NCBI GenBank assembly: GCA_037127255.1
Contig: JBANSL010000013.1
Location: forward strand, 19,116,688-19,180,687
DNA: 64,000 bases
Source: Persicaria tinctoria
Taxonomy: Eukaryota > Streptophyta > Magnoliopsida > Caryophyllales > Polygonaceae
Direction of reading: 5' to 3'
Shown here: piece by piece, positions 23,058-33,798 of the stretch
Position numbering within the stretch: position 1 is the stretch's first letter
How the letters are laid out: each line of letters begins with the position of its first letter
Program-made: the position numbers and the translations under genes
The notes under the pieces: model-generated
Told to the model about the DNA's origin: nothing
The model's database searches: none
The model's input: the letters and a program-made list of their open reading frames with translations, nothing else

Positions 23058-23131
<74 letters not shown>
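23058..23131. repeat. (TA)n microsatellite
   Basis: A pure TA run of about 74 bp right of the MITE. A 20-bp TA run (22724-22743) separates the MITE from the 9-kb element. Confidence 0.95.
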
Positions 23132-23132
<1 letters not shown>

Positions 23133-23640
23133 GATCAAGTAGCTTGCATGCTCAAAAATCCAACCTCACCAAGAATAATGTGTATCTCTCACTCTTATAT
23201 GTTTAGGCTTTAAGCACACACTCACCTCAATTCCATATACAAGCATCAAATCAAATATTGACATTTATATCACAAAATCTCCACCGATACATCAAAGAAA
23301 AAGAAAGAACATTAAGAGGACTTTCGCTCAATGGAAACCTTCATAGAAGATTCCATTATGTAGGGTTGTAATGGGGCTTGGTAATAAACATAAGGGCAAA
23401 GAATTGTATTTGGTCATGTGGTGCAATTAATTCTGGGAAAATAAGATTCCAAAAACTCCCAACATAATACAAATCAACTCAATAATATATCAAGCTCTCA
23501 ATAACACAACATCTCATAAATATAGCAATTAAGCCCAAAATCCTCATAATCTCAACTCTCAAAATATATCAATAAATATACATAACCCACTCAAAATCTT
23601 AATTTCTCCAGAAAAGGGTAAGGCTTATCATCTGTTAGGA
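23132..23640 (-). mobile_element. continuation of the LTR-retroelement internal region
   Basis: Words such as 'ataatgtgt', 'tatgtttaggctttaa', 'agggttgtaatggggcttgg' and 'tgtggtgc' match the order seen at 11480-11680 in the sister copy. This shows that 13621-13706 and 23132 onward were once adjacent. Confidence 0.65.
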
Positions 23641-23751
23641 ATAATGCCCGGAATAATCCCCGAAAAAGGGTAACTCACACTTTAGCCTCTCTCTCTCTCT
23701 CTCTGTTGTACTCTTCGTTACCCGGATTTGCAAGTCTTTGCCACCAGTTAT

Positions 23752-24149
23752 TTTTGTAAAATTTTGAGCCATTTTGCCACTTTTGCAAATTTGGGCAAGG
23801 GTAATTAGTTTTGCAAAAACCCATCTTTTTTGGTAAATTCCATACCAATTCTTGTTATAACTAATTAGAAATTTCATTCTAAATCATTATTGTTAATCAT
23901 TGTGTTTCTAGTAATGCTAGAGGGAGAAAGAGTTTATTATGGCTTCTATATTTTGTAAAATTTTGAGCCATTTTGCCACTTTTGCAAATTTGGGCAAGGG
24001 TAATTAGTTTTGCAAAAGCCCATCTTTTTTGGTAAATTCCATACCAATTCCTGTTATAACTAATTAGAAATTTCATTCTAAATCATTATTGTTAATCATT
24101 GTGTTTCTAGTAATGCTAGAGGGAGAAAGAGTTTATTATGGCTTCTATA
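23752..24149. repeat. 199-bp tandem duplication
   Basis: Units 23752-23950 and 23951-24149 are nearly identical, with about two substitutions seen. The sequence is AT-rich with no gene. Confidence 0.9.
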
Positions 24150-24284
24150 TTATTTTTTTCGGAAATAATAAAATAATTAGAACCGAGCTAAGACATCTGA
24201 GCGTAGCTCCATCCGATGACGTTCTTTCGAACGAGAACCCAAAATCCGGAATCAAACTCCCAATTCTTCGTTGGCAAAGATAAT

Positions 24285-24561
24285 GTAGGCAAGATAAGTA
24301 AATGGCTGCTCCATTGATGCAGAGTTGACAAAGGTTTTGAGATCGAAGGCCTCCCGTGTGTAGTAAATTAGGCTACGTCAAGCATAGAAGTTGGTTCGAT
24401 CGAACTTGATGATCAGGGTTGGAAATTGAAGGGCCGGTGTTGTAGCAACGGTGTCAGCAAGGAGGGTTGTTTTTAGAGGATTAGCCATGAGGATGGATGA
24501 TTAGAAGGGATTAAGATTGGAGAAGATGTATGTTTAAAAAAGGATCTTTGCTTGGATACCA
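24285..24561 (-). pseudogene. Copia gag fragment with primer-binding site
   Basis: On the minus strand, a tRNA-Met-type primer-binding site variant (TGGTATCCAAGC, 24550-24561) follows a probable LTR end at 24562. An ATG at 24486-24488 opens a gag-like frame containing 'IIKFDRTNFYA', then a TGA where a Trp codon is expected, then 'RSLIYYTREAFDL'. This is the usual 'LDRTNFYAWRSL'-type start of Copia gag. Only this short piece remains. Confidence 0.65.
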
Positions 24562-25109
24562 TGAAAGAATTGAATTTGACTTGTATTCACATGTGTATAA
24601 TTACAAGAATATATAGACATAGAAAGATCTATCTTCACCTATAGATATAATTTTATAGCTTATCTTTCTCATTAGATAGATACACCAAATTCTATCCTTT
24701 TAAGTGTCTCCCAAAAAACGGAGCCATCATGAGCACACCATCTTGATTCCGACCAATACCGGCTCAAATCGACACACTTTCAACAACCTAAAGTATTGCC
24801 AAAAACACCCCATAGCATACTATATGCTAAATTATATGAGACATCATATAGTAGTTAAAGTTAAACCCCCTAAAACTAACCTGGCGTCCAAGTTTGGATA
24901 CGGTCTAAAATTAGGCTCACTTATCTAGATCAAGTAATTCATTAAAACCCCGAATGATGAGATATTGAAGTAGTGATACCTACCCTCGACTCGGATTCTT
25001 TTATTAATGATTTATGCTCCATTCATATATTAATTAAAATATATCATTTGAGAAGTTAAGTCTATTTTTTTTAATATAGATAATAATATGGTTGGGACTA
25101 AACCCTACT

Positions 25110-25649
25110 AGTCCGTCATCCAAGAGCATCTTGGCAGATGAGTATGTTGAGTTTTTTGTAAATCAAGAGATCTGGCGCAATTTGGTCTTGGAAGCGCCGA
25201 GCAATATAATTCGCACATTTGTTGACTTCACGGAAGATGTGCGAGAAGGACACCACCTCGAAATGTTGGAGAGTACGAAGAACATCGGTGATGAGTAACT
25301 CAATATCCCACGAGCATGACTAGCATCCCTTCAAAGCATTGATCACCGCAATATTGTCCCCTTCCACGGTGATATTGGAAAGTCCTGGCTCTTTAGCCTT
25401 CAAGATCCCGAGCATGCGGGTCATCGCTTCAGCCATGATGGTCGATCTCTATCCAACCTACGCCCCTCCACAAGCAACCTTGTCACCTTGGTGATCAAAA
25501 AATAATGAATCCAACTATCGTTAGGGCGAGGTCGCATTTGCTACTATCAGAGTTTATTTTGTAGGTACCTTCTGATGGTTTTTTCCATCTTAGATTTGTC
25601 CATTTTCTAGGCAGGTTGGCTCTGATTGTTGATTTTTTTTCCTTAATAT
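25110..25649 (-). pseudogene. LINE RNase H domain, 3' part of a split LINE
   Basis: The minus-strand translation gives 'RKWTNLRWKKPSEGTYKINS' followed downstream by 'AEAMTRMLGILKAKEPG', 'ITVEGDNIAVINALKG' and 'FREVNKCANYIARR', the order of the RNase H domain of plant L1-type LINEs. At least one stop and a frameshift are present. Its N-terminal context continues at 27441, on the other side of the solo LTR. Confidence 0.75.
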
Positions 25650-25654
25650 CAAAC

Positions 25655-26582
25655 TGTTGTAGGAGGAAATCGAGTTCAAAATATAAGAATAGAAATCAAA
25701 CCAGATCTTGCTCACCCAAATAATTACAAGACTTCCTCCCGATGTAGCAGCGGGAAGTCAGGATCGATCCTCGAGGAAGCTGGTCAACGGATCCTAGGTA
25801 GCGGATGTCTCACGTCAAATTTCAACCTCAGGGAGTCTACTCGATATCGACCTAGGTTAGTCGATATCGACCAAATCCAGTCAATTTCTGGTTTTTGTGA
25901 AGAAGGTAGTCGATTTCGACCAGGTCACTCGATATCGACCTCAGTGCTCGATATCGACCAGTGTGCTCGATTTCGACCTGTACCTGCAGAAACACAAACA
26001 AGCAGCGATCTTTCTGGATCAGGAATTAGAAGTCAATATCGACCAGTATGGTTGAAATCGAGTAGGTGCAGAAAACGAAATAAAAGACAAAGTTCGTAGA
26101 TTTCGGAATAAACTATGTAAAAGAAAACTCCCAAGATCGGGGTTTGCAACAATTATAACCAAACATGCATAAGGTAAGATAAAGAGAAATAATCATGCAA
26201 TCACATCAAAGGATCAGGCTTTCGCCTTTTCCAACAATTAGACAACTCTTTCAAGAAACCCTAATTGTATCTACCAATTTCAATGTTTATAATCCAAGTT
26301 GTTAACCTGAATCTCTAATCATTAGGTAATAAACATATAAAAGGCAGTGAATGATCAAAACACAATAAAGGTCGAATCTTTACCTCAAACACGCATGGCT
26401 ACCGTCGGGCTCACCCCGACCCTAGAAGTAGGTGGACTACTCGCTCTTCATTATATGGAAAGACATCAATAATAAAAGAAAACTAAATTGCATTAATAAA
26501 CTAAACAGAGCTTACAACCGATTGGAGCCAAATCTGCTCTCGCAGGACACAACACCTCTCGACCTCCACTCTCTCTCTCCTA

Positions 26583-26626
<44 letters not shown>

Positions 26627-27435
26627 AACTTTCTATCTAAAACATTAAGATAAAACTTGAAAATAAAAGAATTAAATCTAAAAAGAAACTAGGACTAATG
26701 TGGATAGATTCATCTTGTCTTGATAGATCTTGATGTGTCTTGATAGAATATCTCAAATCTTGGCTTGCAAGTAACTTCTATGCTCGGATTTCTCCTCGTA
26801 CTCGACTCGGACTTTCTGGAATGTTTCTCGACGTCGACCAACTTCCTCGATGTCGAGTAGAATTTCTCTCCCGGGGTTGTACTTGAGCTCGGCTAGGATT
26901 CTGGGCTCGTCGACTTGTCCTCGACATCGCCAAGTTTGGTCGACGTCGACCAAGTGTGGCTCTTCGAGTGGCTTCTGCTCGACTTCTTTGTAGATTTCTG
27001 GGCTCGATATACTCGATCTCGACCAAGTTTGGTCGACGTCAAGTAGAACTGTCTAATTTCAGCATTCTGCTCTGTTCTTGAAACGCACTTTCCCGAGTCC
27101 TCGTTTGTATGATTGATGCATATGAGCATGGGTTGGAAAGCTCTTTTCGAGGCCTACAACTCTCATGAAGACATCAGAGCTTGATTCAGAATGATGAATG
27201 ACGAAAAGTTGCATTTTCTCCAGCTGCACCATACTTAGCTTCTTCATGACTTTCCTTTAAGCTCCAAAGTGCGTCCGATTTCTGCGAAATTAAACAGAAA
27301 CTAGTGTAGACTCCATAATTTGGAAAATAAGTGTAAACTACACAGATTATGTACTATTCTAGCCCAAATGTATGAAATGCATGCAGAAATCGATATAAAT
27401 GTAAGTAAAAAACATGGCAAATTAGGCACACAACA
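25655..27435. mobile_element. solo LTR, 1781 bp, TSD CAAAC
   Basis: Starts TGTTGTAG and ends CACACAACA, with the 5-bp duplication CAAAC at 25650-25654 and 27436-27440. A related solo LTR lies at 55332-57406: shared blocks include 'aagtcaggatcga', 'ccgtcgggctcacccc', 'gtaggtggactactc' and the last ~150 bp. The interior is studded with TCGATATCGACC/TCGACGTCGACC-type palindromes. A (TC)n run lies at 26586-26624. ORFs in it are not credible. Confidence 0.88.
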
Positions 27436-27440
27436 CAAAC

Positions 27441-29520
27441 TTATTAGTGTCTTCCTAATTCTTTAATATTTGGCATATCGTGTATTCCATGTTTTGTATT
27501 GTGGTTGAGTTAGTTTGGTCTAATATTTTTCTGTTTCGATTGGTCCATAGACACCACTGTGTTGTAGCAAGAATTGCCTTTTGTTTGTGGTTTAGTTTGT
27601 AAAATATTTCTGTAGTGTTTCTCGTTATGTTGCTATCACTTATATCAATATCTTATAGAACTTGTTCAATTTTTTGGTCTAAACGTCGAAGGAGACTTAT
27701 AGTGTGGTAACACTTAATGAATAAGTGTGTGGATGTTTCTTCAATATGATCGCATAGAGTGCATGGCGTTGGGATGCTAACTCTTTTATTTTTTTCTTGG
27801 CTAGTCTTGTTTGGGATATTTCTATCAAGATAAAGTTTTCATAATTTTTTTTTTTAATTTTGGTTGTTCATCCAATTTCCAAATCCATGTCGTGTTGTTA
27901 TGCTCATTGATGTTGTGTTTCGTGATATATTTTAAGGCACTTGGAGTTTTGAACCACCCATTAGTATATATTCTCCAATGTTATTTATCCTCGATTGAGC
28001 TATCTGGGATGAATGTGTTTTCGATTTTCTCAACAACTGAGAGGAGCAATTTCGAGTCAATTCATAATTTTCCATTTATGGTTTTCATTTATGAAGCTTT
28101 CGACTTTGGTGTTTTAATCTATTCGAATGTTTTGTAGTTGTCTTCCTGCTAGTGATTCTCCATCCAGTCATCTATCATTCCAAAAGTTAATGGGTTTTCC
28201 ATTGTCAATTTGTCAGATTAGTCCCTTACATACTTTTTATTTGATATCCATAAGTTTCGTCCATTGCCATGAGACATTTACTTTTTCTGATATTTAAGGA
28301 TATGGATTTCTTTTAAATATCCGTTGTGTATTGTCATGGCTCAAGGGTTCTACGGCTCTGCAAGAATTTTCCATAATAATTTCATTTGTGAAGCCTTGTT
28401 CATGTCTTTAGTTTTGTTGATTCCAAGGGTGTGTTTGGATTCCAAATGCATTATGTTTATAATGTAAAATGATAAGGTGGTGTTTGGTTAACACAATTTT
28501 TAAGGTGTTTAAATTATGTTGTTTTTGTATTCAACGATGTATTAATTATAATGTAATTATTTTATATCTCAATTTATGTGATTATTTGGTTAAATTACGG
28601 TTTTACCTCGATTTTTACGAGATTTTTATTTTTAGAACCAAACGCGCAAATAAAACGAGGTAGAATGATTGCATTATAATTAAAATGCAATGGAATCCAA
28701 ACACACCCCAATTCCACCTTCTTCTTTCCTTCTGCATATCTTATCCCATCCGATAAGTGGTTTATACGAAGTGTCTTTATTTTTAAAAAATGATTTGTTC
28801 ATCTGATCTAGTTCTTTGTGTATCTCACTTGGTAACATGAAGTTTTGCGTAATAAAGTTTGATTTTGTTGTTTGATCTGATGAGTATCGCTTTTCCTTCT
28901 TGTGATAGCGCATTTGCTCGTCATTTACTGAGTTGGTTTCTAGTTTTACAAACCGTTTCTTCAAATGTTGTCTTATTGACTCTACTATTGATTATAGGGC
29001 ATCCTAGATATTTGTCAAGTTTAATCTAGTTTGTGATGTTACTTGATTGTGTTTTGGATGATCTGTTTTTGTAAATTTATCACCATAGGTGTCGTTTGAA
29101 AAGTTGATTTATGGAAAATGATTAGTTGTCCTGATGCTGCACAATATTCGTCTATAACTTTTTGGTTTACTCTGGAGAATATCATCATGTCATCTGTGAA
29201 TGACATAAAATGAATTCTAGGTCCAATTCTCGTGATATTGAATCTTATATTATCTTCTATATTATTGCCTATTTCTTGTAGCTTTCTTGTTAGTATTTCT
29301 GCTTCTAGTATAAAAATGAAGGGTTATAGTGGATTTTCTTGTCTTAGTCCTCTTTTCATACTAAAAGGTTTTGATGCTCCTTTATTAACCAAGATAGAGA
29401 AGGATACGGTTTGGACACAATGCTCACTCCATTTTCGAAATGTTTTACAGAACCCAAATTTTTTCAAGATTTTCCATGTCTAATTTTATTGTCATCCATC
29501 CATTCTAGTTATCAAAAAGA
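27441..29520 (-). pseudogene. LINE reverse-transcriptase region, 5'-truncated
   Basis: On the minus strand from about 29520 downward: 'KKFGFCKTFRKWSE', 'SFSILVNKGASKPFSMKRGL' with RQ and a changed GDP box, 'FMSFTDDMMIFS' (the catalytic YxDD-type box), then 'QNFMLPSEIHKELDQMNKSF' and 'LIGWDKICRRKEEGGIG'. The frame then meets a Tourist MITE (28427-28708) and continues beyond it as 'INKTKDMNKASQMKLLWKIL'. Several stops and shifts are present. Together with 25110-25649 it is one L1-type element. Confidence 0.8.
28427..28708. mobile_element. Tourist/Harbinger-type MITE nested in the LINE
   Basis: Termini GGGTGTGTTTGGATTCC and its inverse, with CAA at 28424-28426 and 28709-28711 as a 3-bp TSD. Removing the element and one CAA restores the LINE frame at '...GGIG-INKT...'. 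Confidence 0.85.
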
Positions 29521-30107
29521 TACAAGCGAACATTTTAGTTAATTTGGACTCTACTTTACAACATTACCAGTTATTAGTAAGAGAATACAACATAAGTGCA
29601 TTAGTTTAAAAAATGAATTTAGTAAATATTTTCCAAGATTTATCGGTTTAGTATGTCTTAGAATCTGAGCTAGAATTTTAGGTTTAAAAACCATAAACTT
29701 GGGATCGAATTTACATAGTGTCTTCTTGTGATGAAATTTTGATAGATTACATAGATCTCCTCATGTATAGTGGGCCCAAAGCCCATTAAGGCTCAATACT
29801 TTTGTAACCTATATATATGATTATCAATGAATGGAAACCCTCAAGGAGGACATTACAATCAATCTCATAGTCTCACATGGTATCACAACTTTTTCTTCCT
29901 CACGGAACCCTATTTTGATCCTCCCGCCCCACCCCTCCTCTTACCGTCGCCGGCGTCGTCTCCTCACCGTCACTCTCTCTCTCCCCTTGCCTCACCGGCC
30001 TCCCCCTCGCTCATGCTCTCGAGCGGCTCTCTCGCTCTCGCTGATCCGCTTTCGCTCTCGCTGGTAGGCTCTCGCTCTCTCGTTTCCTTCCGCGCAAAAA
30101 AAAAAAA

Positions 30108-30836
30108 ATGTCGGACCTCATCTGCTGCGCCCGCAGCCGCGCCATCGACATCGACCTCTGCGGCGGTCGTCGCCCGATGCAGCGACCACGGCACCCGAGG
30201 ACTCGCGGCCCTCCGCCTTCGACCGCCACTCCTCGATGGTCCCCGGTGCCTGGCTTCAACCCTCATTGGCTTCACTCCGGCTTTCCTGCCCTGCGACCTC
30301 GGGCCTATCTGACATCGTATGATCAAGGCTATGTTCCGCCGGCTGGGCATCACCCCTTCTCCTCTATACAGCCGACATCTTCAGACTCTTCTTGGTACAT
30401 GGACACTGGCGCCACCTCCCACATGACGAATTCCTCAGGTAACCTCTCATCTATTTCTTTTAAGGGCCCTGCACATTCTATTATCGTCGGAAATGGTGGT
30501 CGTCTTGCTACTTCGGGGATTGGCCACGCCAAATTACAGACCCCAACCCACCCACTACACCTCAACGATGTCCTCATTGCCCCAAAGATTGTCAAAAACC
30601 TTATCTCTGTCCGTCTGGTGGTCAAGCCTGCCACTATCCAAGTGGTGTTGAGCTTAGCTCTGTCGCGCAAATGGGCCATTCATCAGCTAGATGTCAAGAA
30701 CGCTTTTTTGCATGGTCACCTGAATGAGTCAGTCTACATGTTTCAGCTGCTAGGGTTTGCTGATGCTGCTCGTCCCAAGCACGTCTGTCTCCTGAAACGC
30801 TCTCTGTATGGTCTGAAACAGGCTCCGCGAGCTTGA
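30108..30836 (+). pseudogene. Copia gag-protease fused to RT by internal deletion
   Basis: 242-codon frame. The middle carries the aspartic protease motif in '[16 protein letters not shown]' (about residues 96-111) and continues to '[11 protein letters not shown]'. It then jumps at about residue 165 into RT sequence ('[20 protein letters not shown]', '[14 protein letters not shown]'). The stop TGA (about 30834-30836) stands where the family has Trp in 'APRAWF'. Integrase is absent. Confidence 0.8.
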
Positions 30837-30866
30837 TTCCAGCGCTTTGCTTCTCATCTACTCCGC

Positions 30867-31772
30867 TTGGGTTTCATTGGCAGCCGCTCGGATTCGTCCC
30901 TGTTCATCTATCGCAGAGGCTCCGACATGGCATTTCTGTTACTGTATGTTGACGACATCATTCTCACCGCCTCTTCTAATGCTCTTCGGACGTCGATTAT
31001 CTCCCAGCTGAGTGCTAAGTTCGCCATGTCAGATTTGGGTCAGTTGTCTTACTTCTTGGGAGTTGTTGTTCAGCGGCATGCGTCTAGGCTATTTCTCTCA
31101 CAGAGTAAGTATGCTGCTGAAATTGTTGCTCGGGCTAAGATGAGTAACTGCAATCCTGTCGCCACCCATGTCGATACATCCAACAAGCTCAGCGCTCATT
31201 CTGGTCCTTTAGTTGATGATCCGACATTGTACAGGAGCCTTGCTGGTGCTCTTCAGTATCTCACCTTCACCAGACCTGATATCAGTTACGTCGTTCAGCA
31301 GATCTGCTTGTTCATGCATGCACCCAGGGAACCCCACTTTCATGCCTTAAAATGGATCATTCGGTACATCAGTGGCACACTCGAGCTCGGCACCACGATC
31401 ACTCCTTCCTCTAAGCTTGACCTTATTGCTTATACTGATGCGGATTGGGGTGGTTGTCCTTACACACGTCGCTCCACATCTGGTTACTGTGTCTTCCTCA
31501 ACGACACCCTTGTGTCGTGGTCGGCCAAGCGTCAGTCTGTCGTGTCTCGCTCCAGCGCTGAGGCCGAATACAGGGGTGTTGCCAACGTTGTCTCCGAGGG
31601 CTCTTGGCTCCGCAATCTCCTGCTTGAGCTCCGTTGCCCTCTTATGAAGGCCACTCTGATCTACACTGACAACGTCTCCGCCGTCTATCTGGCTAGCAAC
31701 TCGGTCCAGCATCAACGCACGAAGCACATTGAGTTTGATCTCTACTTCGTCAGGGACATGGTTTCCATTTGA
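30867..31772 (+). pseudogene. Copia RT C-terminal part plus RNase H
   Basis: 301-codon frame continuing the same reading sense after the nonsense codon. It shows 'LLLYVDDIILTAS' (catalytic YVDD), then 'LSYFLGVVV', 'RPDISYVVQQ', and RNase H boxes 'AYTDADWGGC', 'SRSSAEAEYRG' and 'YTDNVSAVYLA'. A second nonsense codon ends it at 31770-31772; homologous residues ('HVRVLHVPSSYQYADIFTKG') follow in the same frame. Confidence 0.85.
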
Positions 31773-32050
31773 CATGTCCGCGTTCTACATGTCCCGTCCT
31801 CTTATCAGTACGCTGATATATTCACCAAGGGTTTACCTAGACAGTTGTTCATTGATTTTCGTTCCAGTCTCACTGTACGGCCCCCTCCAGTTTCGACTGC
31901 GGGGGTTTGATAGATTACATAGGTCTCCTCATGTATAGTGGGTCCAAAGCTCATTAAGGCTCAATACCTTTGTAACCTATATATATGATTATCAATGAAT
32001 AGAAACCCTTAAGGAGGACATTACAATCAATCTCATAGTCTCACAAATTT

Positions 32051-33183
32051 AACTTATTTATCGAATATATTCGATATATGTAGACTAAAGCACTAGTTTT
32101 AAAAAAAAAACTCAAACAAAATAGTTTTCAAATTAAAACTTTAATCCAGTGATTTTGAAAAATAGAAAAAAACATAAAATTTATATAAGAAAAATTATTT
32201 AAATTTTAATCTATTAATCTCTTAATCTAAACATAGATCAGTTTCCGATTCAATTGGCGATTTTTTATTTTTTGGGAAGATGTTTTTTCTTTCAAACTTT
32301 TATGGCAACCACAAAATACTTGTTATTTGGGCTAATGCATGGGGCCCAAAATTCACAAATGTTTGGACATAACGTGTTGTTGAGATTATCCTTATCCAGC
32401 CTCCCAATCACATATCCGCTATGCTTTTGTAATTTTGTCAATTGCTCGCTTCTTCCATATCCCACAATTTACAAGTTGACAAAGAAGGTGGGTCTACATC
32501 TGATCAAAAAAAAGAAGGTGGGTCTACAACATCAAATTCTGATATACAAAAAAATCGCTGACACTATTGTTTTTCTCAGCTTACACTAGATTTTTTTTTA
32601 CTAGGTTTAATGGTAAGATGGATTTTGTCTAACGACAAGATAAAATTTATGTATTTACGCTCTTGTTCTTTTCATTTTTTCGAAAATAATAGCAAATTGC
32701 CTCGAGAGACGCTGGAGAAAGAAAGATGTTTTCCAATTAGAACCGCCGTCAATGGACAGATTTGAATACATCGATTGTGTTATTGTGAATTAAACTGCCG
32801 ATGTAATTGCTTACCTCGCTCTATCCTTCCACTGATCTATCTTTTTTTGGATTTCATATCACATGGACTTTTTAATCGGATTGTTTATTTCAAAAGTAGT
32901 TTTTTTTATAAGGTAAAGATTTAGATGAGGTTCGGCTCGGCCTGCTGGCCACATTGGAGTATTTGTTAAGAAATGAGAAGGACCTAGGTGTAATTTAATT
33001 TTAATCATCTTGTCAATAGATGAAAATCCATGTTGCCGACTTTGTGAGTTTTTTTAGTAAGAAAATAATTTTAAAGTAGTTTTTTCAATTTTAATTACAA
33101 AGTTAATCAATTAATATAGAGTTTAGTTTAGTAACAAATACGCAGTATCATAATTCAACAATAATTATTATTTTAAAATTATA
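32051..33183. other. intergenic, no gene seen
   Basis: AT-rich DNA without recognised elements. A short 'aaagaaggtgggtctacaa' sequence is repeated in direct orientation near 32484 and 32511. Confidence 0.5.
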
Positions 33184-33376
33184 CTACATTCGTTTTAAAA
33201 TATAGGTCATTTGATTTTTTGGCATATTTTTAAAAAAGAGTTGAAAACTATATAAAATATTAATAACAAGTATAATATTATTTAAATATATATATATATA
33301 TTATATTTTATATAGTTTTTAGCTCTTTAAAAATGTGTTAAAAAGTTAAACGAGTTATATTTTGAGACGAATGAAG
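33184..33376. mobile_element. Stowaway-type MITE
   Basis: Diverged ends 'ctacattcgttttaaaa' and inverse 'cttcattcgtctcaaaat', TA on both sides (33182-33183 and 33377-33378), and the family's inverted interior words. It lies about 420 bp upstream of the beta-propeller gene. Confidence 0.75.
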
Positions 33377-33598
33377 TATTTATTACAAGAGATTATAAAT
33401 TGACAAATTAACGGAATGAATCATTTTTCATAAATATGAGATCATATTTAATTGGTAAATAAAGAACAGTCATTCCAGAGTTCGAACCGAAGACCTATAA
33501 ATACTACCCACAAGTCATTTTCAATGGGCCATTCCGAAATGGTTATAGGATAGAAAACCCATGTACAAGAATCTTCCGCTTTCAACTGGTTCCTGTTG

Positions 33599-33688
33599 CC
33601 ACGTGGATGGGCATCCGCATATATGCGTTTTGCATTAGTGGAAGTTGGAACCACCCGCCAAAAACGAGGCCCGTCATCAATGACGTCA
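33599..33688 (+). promoter_or_regulatory. G-box and TGACGTCA element upstream of the beta-propeller gene
   Basis: A perfect palindromic G-box CCACGTGG (33599-33606) and a palindromic bZIP site TGACGTCA (33681-33688, within ATGACGTCAT) lie 110-200 bp before the start codon. Both are classic plant bZIP/bHLH sites; function here is inferred from position only. A TATA-like 'ctataaatac' occurs farther up at about 33495. Confidence 0.5.
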
Positions 33689-33798
33689 TCCCACCCATCA
33701 AGGTTTAATGGTTATCCTCTATTCACTGCAGAAATAACATCACGCAGTGAGCTCGAAACACTGAAAATAAAAACACCGAAATTTTGAAGAAAAAAAAA

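Larger units (their letters stand above)
29740..32045 (+). mobile_element. deleted Copia retrotransposon with 138-bp LTRs
   Basis: LTRs lie at 29740-29877 and 31908-32045 (TGATAG...CTCACA), differing at about 6 of 138 sites by eye. The TSD AATTT is at 29735-29739 and 32046-32050. The primer-binding site TGGTATCACAAC starts at 29878 and a G-rich polypurine tract ends at 31905. Short LTRs fit an Ale/Retrofit-like lineage, which is inference. The gag end and protease are fused straight to a late part of RT, so integrase and most of the early RT are missing. Confidence 0.92.

Noticed and set aside
30011..30353. Arg/Glu-rich minus-strand ORFs in the Copia element
   Set aside because: Antisense to gag of a recognised retrotransposon.
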